A stretch of DNA of 64,000 nucleotides from Acidisarcina sp963790505 (GCA_963790505.1 CAWBOT010000004.1:1116001-1180000), one strand, 5' to 3'; counted from the first letter of the stretch, positions 44,476-54,743 are shown. Translations and numbers: made by a program. The notes: generated from the letters alone by a model not told the origin.

Positions 44476-47400
44476 TTACTTGGTGGCTTCCATCTGCGGG
44501 TGCGGATAATCCACCCGCACCGTCTGGATCGAGAACGGCGTAATTGCGAATGAAACCTTGTCGCCAGTGACGCTGATGGCGCCGCCCTCGGGCTGTTCCA
44601 TAAGATTTACCAGCGAAGCGCCGGTCGCTCCCTGAGGCACGCTGATCGTCACATCGCTCGACTTGCCCGCCCACTCATAGACACGGAAGAGCAGGGCGTT
44701 CGAGTCCTCAGCCTTCTTCATCGCCGTCAGGACGACGTTGTCGGCAGAGACGCTGACAAACGAGTGGTCCGCAGGCCATTCGCCCGAGTGAGATTCTACC
44801 TGCATCGCAGTCAGAGGGTAGTTGGTCTCGTAGCCGCGTCGCACGGTGAGCGCCGCCTTCCAGTCGCCGGCGTGGGGGTAGAGCCAGTAACTGAAGTGAT
44901 GATGGCCGCGATCTGCATCAGGATCGGGCCAAACCGGCGAGCGCAAGAGAGTGAGGCGCAGTTGATTGCCGAGTGCGTCGTAGCCGTACTTCGATTCATT
45001 GATGAGCGAAAACCCATGCTGGCCGTCGCCGAGATCGGCCCATCGCATGGCTGGGACCTCAAAGCGCGCCTTTTCGAAGGAGTTGTTGCGCGTGGTTGCG
45101 CGCTCGATCGATCCATAGGGAATCTCAAAGGTCGCCTTATCGCTGGTTGCGGCCAGAGGGAACGACGCTTTGAGAAGGACGTGCGTTTCGTGCCAGTCGA
45201 TGTCGTTAACGATCTGAACTTCGGGCGATTCGTCAGTGAGCACAATATCCTGGACAAATTTTGAGCTCTGCCACGTTCGCGTCACTCGGATCGAGGCCCG
45301 GAGGGGCCCTTTGTCGATCAGTTGCACCGAATCTGCCGTCTCGATAGGAGAGTAATGGTCGTAAGTGCCGGGGTCGACGTTCCACGCGTCGTACTCCTTC
45401 GGCGTGTCCTTGAAAGTCTGCAGCTGGTTGCCGCAACCTCCGGCCGCGAGTGTTTCGAAGTTAGCCTTCTTGTCGAAGAGACTGATAATGCAGCCGGTCT
45501 TTGGATCGACGGTGACGCGAAGCAGGTCATTTTCCAGCGTAGTACCGCTCGCCTTCAGATGGGAAGTGGTCTTCAGGCCGTCACCTGCTTCGCCTCCAAC
45601 ATGCAAGACCTGGTAACCCAGAGAAGGGACGTTGCTGGTCTTGATAAGCAGACGAGCGGAATGCGTCAGTGGATCAGTAGAGATGACTTGGTCTTCAAGG
45701 ATCGTGCCGTCTGCGCCTTCGACGCTGAGGCCGCGAAACCCCTTAGGCAGTTGGACATCCGCTTCAACCATGTTGCTGCGCGACCAGGCCAGGGGGTTTG
45801 TCACCAATACTGATACAACATTCCCCGGCGCGAATGAAGCGTTCTTAATGCTAGCCGTGTCGATCTTGCTGGCTAGCACCTTGAGCGCATTTTCTTGGGC
45901 ATCGTTTGCTGTCCAATGAACGACGTCGTAGTCCTTCTGCGCGTCTTTGTAGATCACTCCAATCCCTGAACCGGCGCCAAGATCGTGGAACTGGTTGAAG
46001 AGCACTTTTTTCCACGCCTCATTGAGCGGAGTTTGCGGATAATCCAGCCCTTGCAGCCAAGCGAGCGAAGAGAACTTCTCTGCGTTCAACAGCCACTCTT
46101 CGCTGTTGCGCATGTTGCGTTTGTGGTTGGCCTGGGTCGTGTAGACGCCGCGGTGATACTCGAAGTAGAGCTCATCCTTCCAGGTCGGAAGGCTTGTCTT
46201 GCCGTCCGTCGAAGGCGACAACTTGCCTTTGCCTTCCGCTAGCGCCTGATAGTTCCATACCGGCGAGTGCTCAGTGTCGAGGTTGCCCTCGACGTCGTTG
46301 AAGTAGCTCTGCGCGACGCCGAAAGTCGTCTTGGGATAGACCACGCTTGGCGAGGTCCAGATCTCCCCGGCGTCGAGCATCGCACGCGTCGGACCGCCGC
46401 CGTGGTCGCCGATGCCGTAAAGATGCATCATCTCAGGAAGGCCGGGGTTCAGTGCACGCGACTTCGCCAGAGTCTCGGCCATCGGCACCGGTTCGATCGG
46501 GTTCACATAGTCGTTGGGGAAATAACTGAGCACCTTGCTGCCGTCTGGCGATTCCCACCAGAAAAGCTTGAGCGGAAGCTGGTTCGTGTCGTTCCAGTGC
46601 ATTTTCTGGGTGACGAAGTAATCGACGCCCGACTTCTTGTAAATCTGCGGAAGCTGCCAGGTGTAGCCGAACGAATCGGGGTTCCATCCTATGCGGACAT
46701 CCACACCGAACTGCTGCTTGAAATATCGTTTGCCGATCAGCAACTGGCGCACCAGAGACTCGCCGTCCGGCATATTGAGATCGGGCTCGACCCACATGCC
46801 ACCGACCATCTCCCAGCGGCCTTCCTTCACCCGGTCCTTAATCTCCTGGCACTCACTGGGATATTTGTCGCAGATCCACTCGCTGTAGGCGGCGGCAGAC
46901 TGGGTGTAGGTGTACTTGGGATACTCGTGCATTAGTTGGAGCGCAGTCGTGAACGTTCGCCTCGCCACATCGACGGTCTCCGTCCACGGCCATAGCCATG
47001 CAGCGTCAATGTGCGAATTGCCGGTAAGCCGGATGGCGACCTTTTCGAGCACCGGGCGGAGAAGCTCGAGTTGCGCCTGCGATTTTCGCAGTGACGCATC
47101 AAAGGCCGCCTGATCCGCTTTGCCAAGAGCCGCGACATCGATCTGCGCGACCGCCGCGTTCAACTGCTGTTCGCTCGACGCCGGATTGCTCTCAATCGAA
47201 GGCAGCAGAATCGCAGCGGACTGCACTTCTTCGGCCAGGATCGAGGGGCTGGGTCGTGTCTCCACAAAATCAATCCTCGCGTCGGCGCCAGTGAAGGTCT
47301 TCACGTCCACCGTGTGGAGTAACTTCACCGCAACAACGACCCTCTCGCCCGGCTTGGCGCCGTCGAAGAGCACAATCGGTTCGAGGTCTTCGCCCAGCGC

Positions 47401-47805
47401 GACCCGGCGCCCGTTGAAGTAGATGATCTGCGGCATCGGGCCGTTCGCGCCCGCGTGGAACTGGAACCAGATACGAGCGCCGCTCAGGTCGTAGCCGTCG
47501 AGCGTCTTTGGTACCTGGATAGTGCTGCGAAACCACACCGCATCGTTGCCCACCTGTGTCTTGCCGGACGCCGTCTCCCATTGGCTGTCGTCAAGGTTGG
47601 TGGCCTCCCCATGGGGAACATCGCCCTTGTGATAACGCCAGCCAGCCAAGGGAAGATGGTCCAAAGCCAAGAGCTTTCCGATGGTCTGCGTATTTTGCGG
47701 GGTGAGGACCGTTTGTGCATGGCTCGACAGGCCGCAGATTGAGAGCGCAATGAAAGCGGTAACAAAACTAGAACGGCCAAGCCTGGTCAGCAAGAAAGCC
47801 TCCAT
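44476..47805 (-). CDS. Secreted GH38 alpha-mannosidase
   Basis: A protein of about 1109 residues with a signal peptide ending near LSSHAQ. The GH38 catalytic domain includes GNSHIDAAWLWPWTETVDVARRTF (metal His and Asp) and IGWNPDSFGYTWQLPQI, where the Asp in PDSFG is the expected nucleophile; FVTQKMHWNDTN is another landmark. The C-terminal half fits the GH38 C-terminal beta domain. An N-terminal galactose-binding-like region (about 60-150) precedes the catalytic part. The start is ATG 47805; a TTG at 47868 gives a longer frame with weak support. It should remove alpha-mannose from external glycans. Confidence 0.9.
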   Translation of the reverse strand: MEAFLLTRLGRSSFVTAFIALSICGLSSHAQTVLTPQNTQTIGKLLALDHLPLAGWRYHKGDVPHGEATNLDDSQWETASGKTQVGNDAVWFRSTIQVPKTLDGYDLSGARIWFQFHAGANGPMPQIIYFNGRRVALGEDLEPIVLFDGAKPGERVVVAVKLLHTVDVKTFTGADARIDFVETRPSPSILAEEVQSAAILLPSIESNPASSEQQLNAAVAQIDVAALGKADQAAFDASLRKSQAQLELLRPVLEKVAIRLTGNSHIDAAWLWPWTETVDVARRTFTTALQLMHEYPKYTYTQSAAAYSEWICDKYPSECQEIKDRVKEGRWEMVGGMWVEPDLNMPDGESLVRQLLIGKRYFKQQFGVDVRIGWNPDSFGYTWQLPQIYKKSGVDYFVTQKMHWNDTNQLPLKLFWWESPDGSKVLSYFPNDYVNPIEPVPMAETLAKSRALNPGLPEMMHLYGIGDHGGGPTRAMLDAGEIWTSPSVVYPKTTFGVAQSYFNDVEGNLDTEHSPVWNYQALAEGKGKLSPSTDGKTSLPTWKDELYFEYHRGVYTTQANHKRNMRNSEEWLLNAEKFSSLAWLQGLDYPQTPLNEAWKKVLFNQFHDLGAGSGIGVIYKDAQKDYDVVHWTANDAQENALKVLASKIDTASIKNASFAPGNVVSVLVTNPLAWSRSNMVEADVQLPKGFRGLSVEGADGTILEDQVISTDPLTHSARLLIKTSNVPSLGYQVLHVGGEAGDGLKTTSHLKASGTTLENDLLRVTVDPKTGCIISLFDKKANFETLAAGGCGNQLQTFKDTPKEYDAWNVDPGTYDHYSPIETADSVQLIDKGPLRASIRVTRTWQSSKFVQDIVLTDESPEVQIVNDIDWHETHVLLKASFPLAATSDKATFEIPYGSIERATTRNNSFEKARFEVPAMRWADLGDGQHGFSLINESKYGYDALGNQLRLTLLRSPVWPDPDADRGHHHFSYWLYPHAGDWKAALTVRRGYETNYPLTAMQVESHSGEWPADHSFVSVSADNVVLTAMKKAEDSNALLFRVYEWAGKSSDVTISVPQGATGASLVNLMEQPEGGAISVTGDKVSFAITPFSIQTVRVDYPHPQMEATK

Positions 47806-47870
47806 GTACGCACTTGCAACAAACAGAGCGACCCATGCAGCATAACGACTTCCCGATGCGGTGAGCAAGC

Positions 47871-47897
47871 AAAAGGCCCCGCGAAGATCGCGAGGCC
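47871..47897 (-). terminator. Intrinsic terminator downstream of galU
   Basis: On the minus strand the sequence reads GGCC-TCGCGA-TCT-TCGCGG-GGCC followed by TTTT, a GC-rich hairpin with a T-run. It ends 28 bases after the galU stop on the same strand. Confidence 0.65.
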
Positions 47898-47924
47898 GTA
47901 GAGCGATGGGAATCCGTGGTCTGG

Positions 47925-48800
47925 CTAGAGAGAAAGACTCTTCAGGTATTCACGGAAGGCGGGACCGAGGTCGTCGCGTTTCAGTGCGAAGTCGACCGTC
48001 GCCTTTAGCATGCCGAACTTGTCGCCGGCATCGTGGCGAACGCCTTCAAAGTTGTACCCGTAGACCTTCTCGCTCTTCAACAGCCCCTTAATGCCGTCGG
48101 TCAGCTGCAGTTCGCCGCCCGCGCCCGGAGTTATCTTCTCCAGTTCGCCGAAGATGGCGGGCGTCAGGACGTAGCGGCCGATAATTGCGAACTTGGAGGG
48201 AGCGTCTTCGAACTTCGGCTTTTCGACCATCCCCTTCGCTTCGAGGATGTCTTTGTTCCCTGCAGTCGGCGTGCCATCGAGCACACCGTATGCGGAGATG
48301 CCTGGGCCTTCGATCTCCATCGTCGCCAGAATCGACCCCTGAACCTGGTTGTAGACGCCGATCATCTGGCCGATGCATGAGGTCTTGGCATCGATCACAT
48401 CGTCGGGCAAAATGACGGCGAAGGGCTCGTCGCCCACCAGATCTTTCGCGCATAGAACTGCGTGGCCGAGGCCTTTGGCTTCCTTCTGCCGCACCGTGAC
48501 GATGCGGGCCATCCCGGAGATGCTCCGGCTTAACTCCAGCAGCGCCGTCTTGCCGCGCGATTCGAGCAACGCGTCCAGTTCATAGCTGATGTCGAAGTGG
48601 TCTTCGATGGCGGTCTTGCCGCGCCCGGTGATGATGATGATCTCTTCAATGCCGCCGGCGATCGCCTCTTCCACGCCGTATTGGATAATCGGCTTGTCGA
48701 CCAGCGACAGCATCTCTTTGGGGATCGCCTTGGTCGCGGGAAGAAAACGCGTGCCCAGACCGGCCGCCGGAAAGACTGCCTTACGCACTTTTTTTGTCAT
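47925..48800 (-). CDS. galU: UTP--glucose-1-phosphate uridylyltransferase GalU
   Basis: A 291-residue nucleotidyltransferase making UDP-glucose. The N-terminal motif KAVFPAAGLGTRFLPATKAIPKEML is close to consensus; VDKPIIQYGVEEA and GLGHAVLCAK line the active site. Full family length. UDP-glucose serves envelope polysaccharides and trehalose synthesis. It would use the glucose 1-phosphate made by the phosphohexomutase at 0.8-2.2 kb if that enzyme acts on glucose. An intrinsic terminator follows. Confidence 0.95.
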   Translation of the reverse strand: MTKKVRKAVFPAAGLGTRFLPATKAIPKEMLSLVDKPIIQYGVEEAIAGGIEEIIIITGRGKTAIEDHFDISYELDALLESRGKTALLELSRSISGMARIVTVRQKEAKGLGHAVLCAKDLVGDEPFAVILPDDVIDAKTSCIGQMIGVYNQVQGSILATMEIEGPGISAYGVLDGTPTAGNKDILEAKGMVEKPKFEDAPSKFAIIGRYVLTPAIFGELEKITPGAGGELQLTDGIKGLLKSEKVYGYNFEGVRHDAGDKFGMLKATVDFALKRDDLGPAFREYLKSLSL

Positions 48801-48990
48801 AAAAAGTCCTTAGCTCCCGTCTCTTGGTGAGGCTTGGTAGTTCAGGGACAGATGTGCAAAATGGAGTACTACCAGCATATCTCAGGCAGGTTACAGTCCC
48901 ACGACATCGGATGCGCTTTCTCGATGGCAGGGCAGTCTGGCCGCTTTCCCAGGCAAGGACAAACATCGCGAGGATTCCGTCGTCGGACAC

Positions 48991-51900
48991 TCACTGGGCC
49001 ACTTCTTCGAACTCGAGCTCATCGAGCAGCAGGCGAATCTCCATCATGACCTCCTGCGGTTGCGATGATGCGAGCGGATAACGAAGAACTCCTTGCGGCG
49101 TAAACTGCGCGCCTCGCTTGACGTTTCTCGCAACCAGCATCATCAGGCGGCTGGGATCGACATTTGCCCTTTCCATGAACCTCATGTGAATTTGATCGCG
49201 CTTGCGGTCAACCTGGGAGACTCCGAGGCGTTCGCATTCAAGCCGCAGCAGGGCGGCCTCGAGTAGATGAGTGACGCTCTCAGGCGGCGGCCCGTAACGG
49301 TCTTCGAGCTCCGCGCGAACGTCGGCGATAGCGGCTTCGTCCTGGGCGCCGGCGATTTTCTTGTAGATACGCAGCCGCTGGTTCTCTTCGGAAATATAAC
49401 TCTCGTCGACGCGCAGGCTGATGCCGAGATTGAGCTGGGTGGTCGTACGTTCCTGGCGATCTTCACCCTTGAGCTTGCTGACCGCCTCTTCGAGCATCGA
49501 GGTGTAAAGCTCGAAGCCGACGGCTTCGATATGGCCACTTTGCTCGCCGCCGAGCATGTTGCCCGCCCCGCGAAGTTCGAGGTCGAGGGCAGCGATCTTG
49601 AAGCCCGCTCCGAGATCTGAGAACTCTTTCAATGCAGCGAGCCGACGGCGGGCAATCTCCGTCAATTCCTGTTCGGCCGGGATCAGTAGGTATGCATAGG
49701 CACGCCGGTTTGAGCGTCCCACGCGGCCGCGCAACTGATAGAGCTCGGAAAGGCCGTGACGATCCGAGCGATTAATCAGGATGGTATTTGCAAGCGGAAT
49801 GTCGAGGCCGTTTTCAATGATCGTCGTGGCGACAAGAACATCGTATTCGTGGTTCATGAAGGCGAGCATGACCCGTTCGAGCTCGACCTCTCCCATCTGT
49901 CCGTGGCCGACGATTACTCGTGCTGATGGTACAAGCTCGCTGATCTTTGCAGCAATCTCGTAGATAGTCTCAACCCGGTTGTGGACGAAATACACCTGAC
50001 CGCCGCGTTCGAGTTCGACTTCAACCGCAGAGCGCACTAACTTCTCGTCGAACTTCGCGACGACTGTCTGAATGGCCATGCGGTCTTTGGGAGGAGTATC
50101 GATCACGCTCATATCCCGAAGGCCGATCAGCGACATGTGGAGCGTACGCGGGATAGGCGTCGCCGACATGGCCAGCACGTCGATTTCCTGGCGCATTTGT
50201 TTCAGGCGCTCTTTGTGGCGGACTCCAAAACGCTGTTCTTCGTCGACGACCAGCAGGCCGAGATCGTGAAACTTCAGGTCTTTTGACAATAGACGGTGGG
50301 TGCCGATGAGAATATCGACGCGCCCGCTCTCAACGCGCTCGAGAATGACCTTTTGCTCCTTCGGCGTGCGAAAGCGCGAGATCATTTCAATCTCGATCGG
50401 GAACTGCTTGAAGCGCTTCTTGAAGGTCTCGAAGTGCTGGAAGCTAAGCACCGTCGTCGGCGTGAGCACCGCAACCTGCCTACCGTCCTGCACAGCTTTG
50501 AAAGCGGCGCGCATCGCTACTTCGGTCTTCCCATAGCCCACGTCTCCGCAGAGCAAGCGGTCCATCGGCATGGTCGATTCCATGTCGCGCTTGATGTCGG
50601 CGATGGCCGAGATCTGGTCGTCAGTCTCGTTGTAATCAAAAGCGTCTTCAAACTCGCGCTGGAATTCATTATCTGGCGGAAAGGCATGGCCCTGCGCCGC
50701 CTTTCTCTGCGCGTAGAGTTTCAGCAGCTCGTCGGCCATGTCCTGCATGGCCTTCTTGACGCGTGCCTTGGTCTTGGCCCATTGCTGGGATCCAAGCCGG
50801 TTGAGCACCGGCGCCGGGCCGGCATCTGTTGAGCGATACTTCTGGATCAGGTCAAGCCGGGTGAGCGGAACATAAAGTCTCGCTTGCTCGGCGAACTCGA
50901 GAATCATGAACTCGACGGTTACGCCATCCTGCTCGATCTCCTTCAGACCGAGGTAGCGCGCGATGCCGTGCTCAACGTGGACGACGTAATCGCCTATCGT
51001 CAGATCGCGGAAGTCGGAGATAAACGCCGCCGTCTTCGACTTGGACTTCTTCACTACCGGACGTGCGGTCACATCGGCTTCGTCGGTAAGATCGTTAGCG
51101 CCGAAGAGCACCAGGTTAGCGTCGGGAAAGCTCACTCCATTGGCGATCGCTGCTCGCACCAGGACGGGCGTTCGCAGGTCACCGGACAGGTAGCTCGATT
51201 CGTCGTAGATGTTCTCGCTTCCGGTGTGTTGTGCGCGGCTTCCCAGACGGTACGGCAGTCCGTATTCGCGCAAGAGTGTTGCCAGACGCTCGACCTCTCC
51301 CTGGTTGGGCAGCGCGAGCAGCAGATGAACGGATTGTTCCATCAGCGTCTTCAGCTGCTCGATCAGCGCGGGAATCGACCCGTGAAAGCGAAGGGTCGGC
51401 CGCGAAGCAAAGGCGACTTCGCCAAGCGTGGTGTCTTCATCGAGAACGTCGACTGCTCCGAGCTGATCGATATCCAGGCCGGGCTTCGCCGCGAGGGTGA
51501 GCAGCAACCGCTCGGGCTCGAGATAAATGTCGCCGGGAGAGATCAGCGAGCCGATGCCGCTGCGGTCGTGGCGCTGCTCGACCTTACTCCACCATCGCTC
51601 GACCTGATTCTTGATCATTGCCGGCTCTTCGACGAAGACCTGGCAGCGCGGGAACAGGTCGAAGATCGTCCCATTCGCGCCGTAGACGGCAGAAAAGAAT
51701 TCCCAACCGGGGAAGACGGTGACGCCGCCAGCAGAAATAGCCCGCTCGACGCTCGCATCGGCGTCGTCTTCGAGCGAACTGCCGCTCAGCCGGGCATGTA
51801 CCGCTGCCAGCAACCGCTCGGTCACCGGTGTTTCGGTTAAGGGAAGCAGAGTTGCTTCATCGAGCGGAGAAGACGACCGTTGCGATTCCGGATCGAACTT

Positions 51901-52548
51901 GCGTATCGACTCGATCTCATCCCCGAAAAGATCGATGCGGATGGGGCGGTCCATTTCCGGCGAATAGATGTCGAGGATGCCGCCGCGGCGCGTGAACTGG
52001 CCGGGCATCTCAACGATGTCCATTGCGGTGTAGCCGACGCTCGTAAGGTGGCCGAGCAGCTCGTCCACCTCAATCTCTTCGCCGCGGCGTAGTACGCGCG
52101 CGAGGTCGAGATAGTAATTCGCCGGAAACATCCTCAACGCCGCGGCTTCGACCGGCGCGATGACGATCGATGCCTCGCTGCTGGCTATCTTCCATAGCAC
52201 GGTGGCTCTCTGCTCCTGGACATCCGGATGCGGCGAGAGGTTCTCAAAGGGCAAGACATCATGCGCCGGCAACTTGAGCACGCGCTCGATCGGGATGGTG
52301 CCGGTAAGCTCGCAGGCGGCGCGAACGGCGAGTTGCAGTGCGTCGGCGGCCTTATTGTCGGCAACGACTACAACAACCGGCACCTGAGCGGCTTTGGCGA
52401 AGAGCGGAAGATAAAGCGCACGGGCCGTCGACGTAAGTCCAGAGACACGTCTGCGCCCGGCGGCGAGGCTGAGGTGCCTTCGTACCCGCTCGAACGAATC
52501 AGAGTGTTCCAGGTCCGCGAGTAATTCGCGGACAAACGGCAGTACCAT
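48991..52548 (-). CDS. mfd: Transcription-repair coupling factor Mfd
   Basis: An 1185-residue translocase that removes RNA polymerase stalled at DNA damage and recruits UvrABC. The N-terminal UvrB-like part (about 1-330), the RNA polymerase interaction domain (about 480-560, IGDYVVHVEHGIARYLGL), the Walker A LLCGDVGYGKTEVAMRAAF, DEEQRFGVRHKE (DExx), QLRGRVGRSNRRAYAYLL and the C-terminal TRCF domain are all present. Full length. It lies 13 bases after rsmI and is probably the last gene of the M50-like/rsmI/mfd operon. Confidence 0.95.
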   Translation of the reverse strand: MVLPFVRELLADLEHSDSFERVRRHLSLAAGRRRVSGLTSTARALYLPLFAKAAQVPVVVVVADNKAADALQLAVRAACELTGTIPIERVLKLPAHDVLPFENLSPHPDVQEQRATVLWKIASSEASIVIAPVEAAALRMFPANYYLDLARVLRRGEEIEVDELLGHLTSVGYTAMDIVEMPGQFTRRGGILDIYSPEMDRPIRIDLFGDEIESIRKFDPESQRSSSPLDEATLLPLTETPVTERLLAAVHARLSGSSLEDDADASVERAISAGGVTVFPGWEFFSAVYGANGTIFDLFPRCQVFVEEPAMIKNQVERWWSKVEQRHDRSGIGSLISPGDIYLEPERLLLTLAAKPGLDIDQLGAVDVLDEDTTLGEVAFASRPTLRFHGSIPALIEQLKTLMEQSVHLLLALPNQGEVERLATLLREYGLPYRLGSRAQHTGSENIYDESSYLSGDLRTPVLVRAAIANGVSFPDANLVLFGANDLTDEADVTARPVVKKSKSKTAAFISDFRDLTIGDYVVHVEHGIARYLGLKEIEQDGVTVEFMILEFAEQARLYVPLTRLDLIQKYRSTDAGPAPVLNRLGSQQWAKTKARVKKAMQDMADELLKLYAQRKAAQGHAFPPDNEFQREFEDAFDYNETDDQISAIADIKRDMESTMPMDRLLCGDVGYGKTEVAMRAAFKAVQDGRQVAVLTPTTVLSFQHFETFKKRFKQFPIEIEMISRFRTPKEQKVILERVESGRVDILIGTHRLLSKDLKFHDLGLLVVDEEQRFGVRHKERLKQMRQEIDVLAMSATPIPRTLHMSLIGLRDMSVIDTPPKDRMAIQTVVAKFDEKLVRSAVEVELERGGQVYFVHNRVETIYEIAAKISELVPSARVIVGHGQMGEVELERVMLAFMNHEYDVLVATTIIENGLDIPLANTILINRSDRHGLSELYQLRGRVGRSNRRAYAYLLIPAEQELTEIARRRLAALKEFSDLGAGFKIAALDLELRGAGNMLGGEQSGHIEAVGFELYTSMLEEAVSKLKGEDRQERTTTQLNLGISLRVDESYISEENQRLRIYKKIAGAQDEAAIADVRAELEDRYGPPPESVTHLLEAALLRLECERLGVSQVDRKRDQIHMRFMERANVDPSRLMMLVARNVKRGAQFTPQGVLRYPLASSQPQEVMMEIRLLLDELEFEEVAQ

Positions 52549-52561
52549 TGTCGTTAGTTTA

Positions 52562-53491
52562 TCAGTGGGAGGAGCGAGCTCGTTCTCGCTGCAGCTCGCG
52601 ATACGCTTCGCTCTTGGAGATTGCTCGCTCGCGAGCGGCCCGCTTGAGCGCGGCCATTTCGTCCAGTCCTTCAGTTCGTTGCAATTCGGTGACTCGGTCC
52701 TTGAGGCTTGACGCGTGGCCAGCGGTGCTAGCGGCTAAAGACTTCGCTTCAACGAGCAAGGTAATCTCGCCGCGAACGCGATCCCGGCTGGCCAGATTCG
52801 CGCGAACTCCGCCCACCGCACCGCGAAGGAATTCCTCGTGCAGCTTAGTTAGCTCCCGCGCGACAACGACACGACATTCGGCGCCCCAGACCTTTTCGAC
52901 ATCTTCCAGCGTATCCAGAATGCGGTGCGGCGCTTCATAAAAGATCAGCGTGAGTGCTTCGTTGTCCGCGACTAGCCTGGCGAGGCCCTCCAGCTTGGCC
53001 CGGCGCGCGCCGCTCTTTGGCGGAAGAAATCCGGCATAGAGAAAATTTGCAGTCGCCAGGCCCGATGCGATCAGGGCGCTCACGGCGGCGTTGGCACCGG
53101 GGATGGGATAGACGGCGACGCCCGCATCGATCGCGGCCCGCGCCAGGGTCATCCCTGGGTCGGAGATGCCCGGCACGCCTGCATCGGAGACCACTGCGAT
53201 TCGCGCGCCCTGCTTCAACTGCTCGACAAACTCGCGGGCTTTCTCCGCCTCGTTATGTTCGTGGCAGCTGGTGGTTGGCGTATGGATGCCGAAGTGGTTC
53301 AGCAGCTTCTGCGTTTGCCTGGTGTCTTCGCAAGCGATGCGGTCGGCGCTCTTGAGTACGCGCAAGGCACGCAGAGAAATGTCCTCGAGGTTGCCGATGG
53401 GGGTGGCGACGAGGTAGAGCCCGGGAGCGAGCGGCTTCTCGTCGACCGTCTTTCTCTCCGAGGCCGCGTCGTTACTCTCTTCTGAACACAT
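52562..53491 (-). CDS. rsmI: 16S rRNA 2'-O-ribose C1402 methyltransferase RsmI
   Basis: A 309-residue SAM-dependent tetrapyrrole-methylase-fold enzyme. The start region LYLVATPIGNLEDISLRAL is the family signature; VSDAGVPGISDPG and LTLIFYEAPHRI are further landmarks. It methylates the ribose of C1402 in 16S rRNA. An extra N-terminal stretch of about 25 charged residues precedes the domain. It begins four bases after the stop of the M50-like gene, so translation is probably coupled. Confidence 0.93.
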   Translation of the reverse strand: MCSEESNDAASERKTVDEKPLAPGLYLVATPIGNLEDISLRALRVLKSADRIACEDTRQTQKLLNHFGIHTPTTSCHEHNEAEKAREFVEQLKQGARIAVVSDAGVPGISDPGMTLARAAIDAGVAVYPIPGANAAVSALIASGLATANFLYAGFLPPKSGARRAKLEGLARLVADNEALTLIFYEAPHRILDTLEDVEKVWGAECRVVVARELTKLHEEFLRGAVGGVRANLASRDRVRGEITLLVEAKSLAASTAGHASSLKDRVTELQRTEGLDEMAALKRAARERAISKSEAYRELQRERARSSH

Positions 53492-53495
53492 CTCT

Positions 53496-54605
53496 TTAGT
53501 TTCTTTGCCGCTGCAGCTTGCGGTGCTCGGCGAGCAGTCCCATGGAGTGCATCAGGTTCTGTAGGGTGACGATGCCGACAATCTTTTCGCCCTCGGTGAC
53601 CGGCATGAGCGAGAGGCCTCGTCCGGCGGTCATGCGGCGAATCATCGCGCCCAGCGAATCGTCCGGTTGGGCAACCTGGAAGGCGCGCGACATGACTCCC
53701 TGAATGTAACCATTGCCGTCGGCGCGCAGAGCGTCGAGAATGCTTTGGCGAGAGACAATGCCGACGAGATTGACCCCGCGCACCACAGGAAAATCGTCCT
53801 GTAGGCTGTGGATGGTCTTGAAGAGTGCGTCTTCGAGGGTGTCTGAGGGGGACATGGTCGAGAATTCAGTCAGCATCACGTCTTTCATGCGGACGTTGTC
53901 CACGACCGACTGAAAGAGTGTTCCCTGATCTTCGAGTTGTGCCCCGATGAAGATGAAGAAGCCGGCCATCACTAGCCACGGCATCCGCAAGGCAATGCCG
54001 GAGGCGAAGACCAGCACCGCTAGCACCTGACTGATCCCGGCGGCCGAGCGGCTGGCCTGCGCTGCCTCCCTCGATCGTTTGAACTCGCCCAGCAGCACTC
54101 TCCCGCCATCAAGCGGGTAAGCCGGAACGATATTCACTAACCCAAGAAAGATGTTGAGCCAGACGAAGGAGCGCATGAGGTGCGCGGTCGTGATCCACGG
54201 AGCCTCAATCAGGCTCACCTGCGGGCTTGCGCCGGCGATGAGACCGCCGACGATCAGGGCGAAGAGCAGATTCGACACTGGCCCGATCATCGCCATTGGA
54301 GTCTGGATCTTCGGAGTGGTAGCGCGCTCGGTGCTCTCCGGGTTGGCGAAGGCGTAGAGGCCGCCCGTCGGCAATAGCAGAATGTTCCGGATCTGCAACC
54401 CGTAATATGCGCAGCCGATGAGTCGCGGAACCTCGCGCACCGCAACCGCTGCCAGCAGAAGCACCCACAACATCATGCCCCGCCAAATATCGAGGTTGGC
54501 TGAGGTTGCGCTCAGCATGCAGGGGCCGCTTAACAGCAGAAAGAAAGCGTGGATGCGGATATCGACTCCGAACCACCGCCCCAGGGGAAAGGACCAACCT
54601 CGCAT
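53496..54605 (-). CDS. M50/site-2-protease-like membrane protein with CBS pair, HExxH lost
   Basis: A 369-residue protein with about six membrane helices in the site-2 protease layout and a C-terminal CBS-domain pair (about 240-355, DVMLTEFSTMSPSDTLEDAL and VMSRAFQVAQPDDSLGAM). The third zinc-ligand region is intact (VPAYPLDGGRVLLG, Asp166). Where HExxH should be, the sequence reads REVPR at 57-61, so both histidines are replaced by arginine; the codons confirm it. The protein is therefore probably not a protease but could still bind membrane substrates. A CGGAG ribosome site precedes the ATG at 54605. It is the first gene of the operon with rsmI and mfd. Confidence 0.87.
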   Translation of the reverse strand: MRGWSFPLGRWFGVDIRIHAFFLLLSGPCMLSATSANLDIWRGMMLWVLLLAAVAVREVPRLIGCAYYGLQIRNILLLPTGGLYAFANPESTERATTPKIQTPMAMIGPVSNLLFALIVGGLIAGASPQVSLIEAPWITTAHLMRSFVWLNIFLGLVNIVPAYPLDGGRVLLGEFKRSREAAQASRSAAGISQVLAVLVFASGIALRMPWLVMAGFFIFIGAQLEDQGTLFQSVVDNVRMKDVMLTEFSTMSPSDTLEDALFKTIHSLQDDFPVVRGVNLVGIVSRQSILDALRADGNGYIQGVMSRAFQVAQPDDSLGAMIRRMTAGRGLSLMPVTEGEKIVGIVTLQNLMHSMGLLAEHRKLQRQRN

Positions 54606-54743
54606 ACTGCTCCGTTCTCAAAGGCCAGCTCGTCCCGGTATTGGGCAAATCCGGCTCTCGTCATTGTAGAGGGTCGTACCGTTTACATACACAAGCGCGA
54701 CGCCGAACGGGCCGTGGCGGCTCACAATGAAGTGACTGGTACG

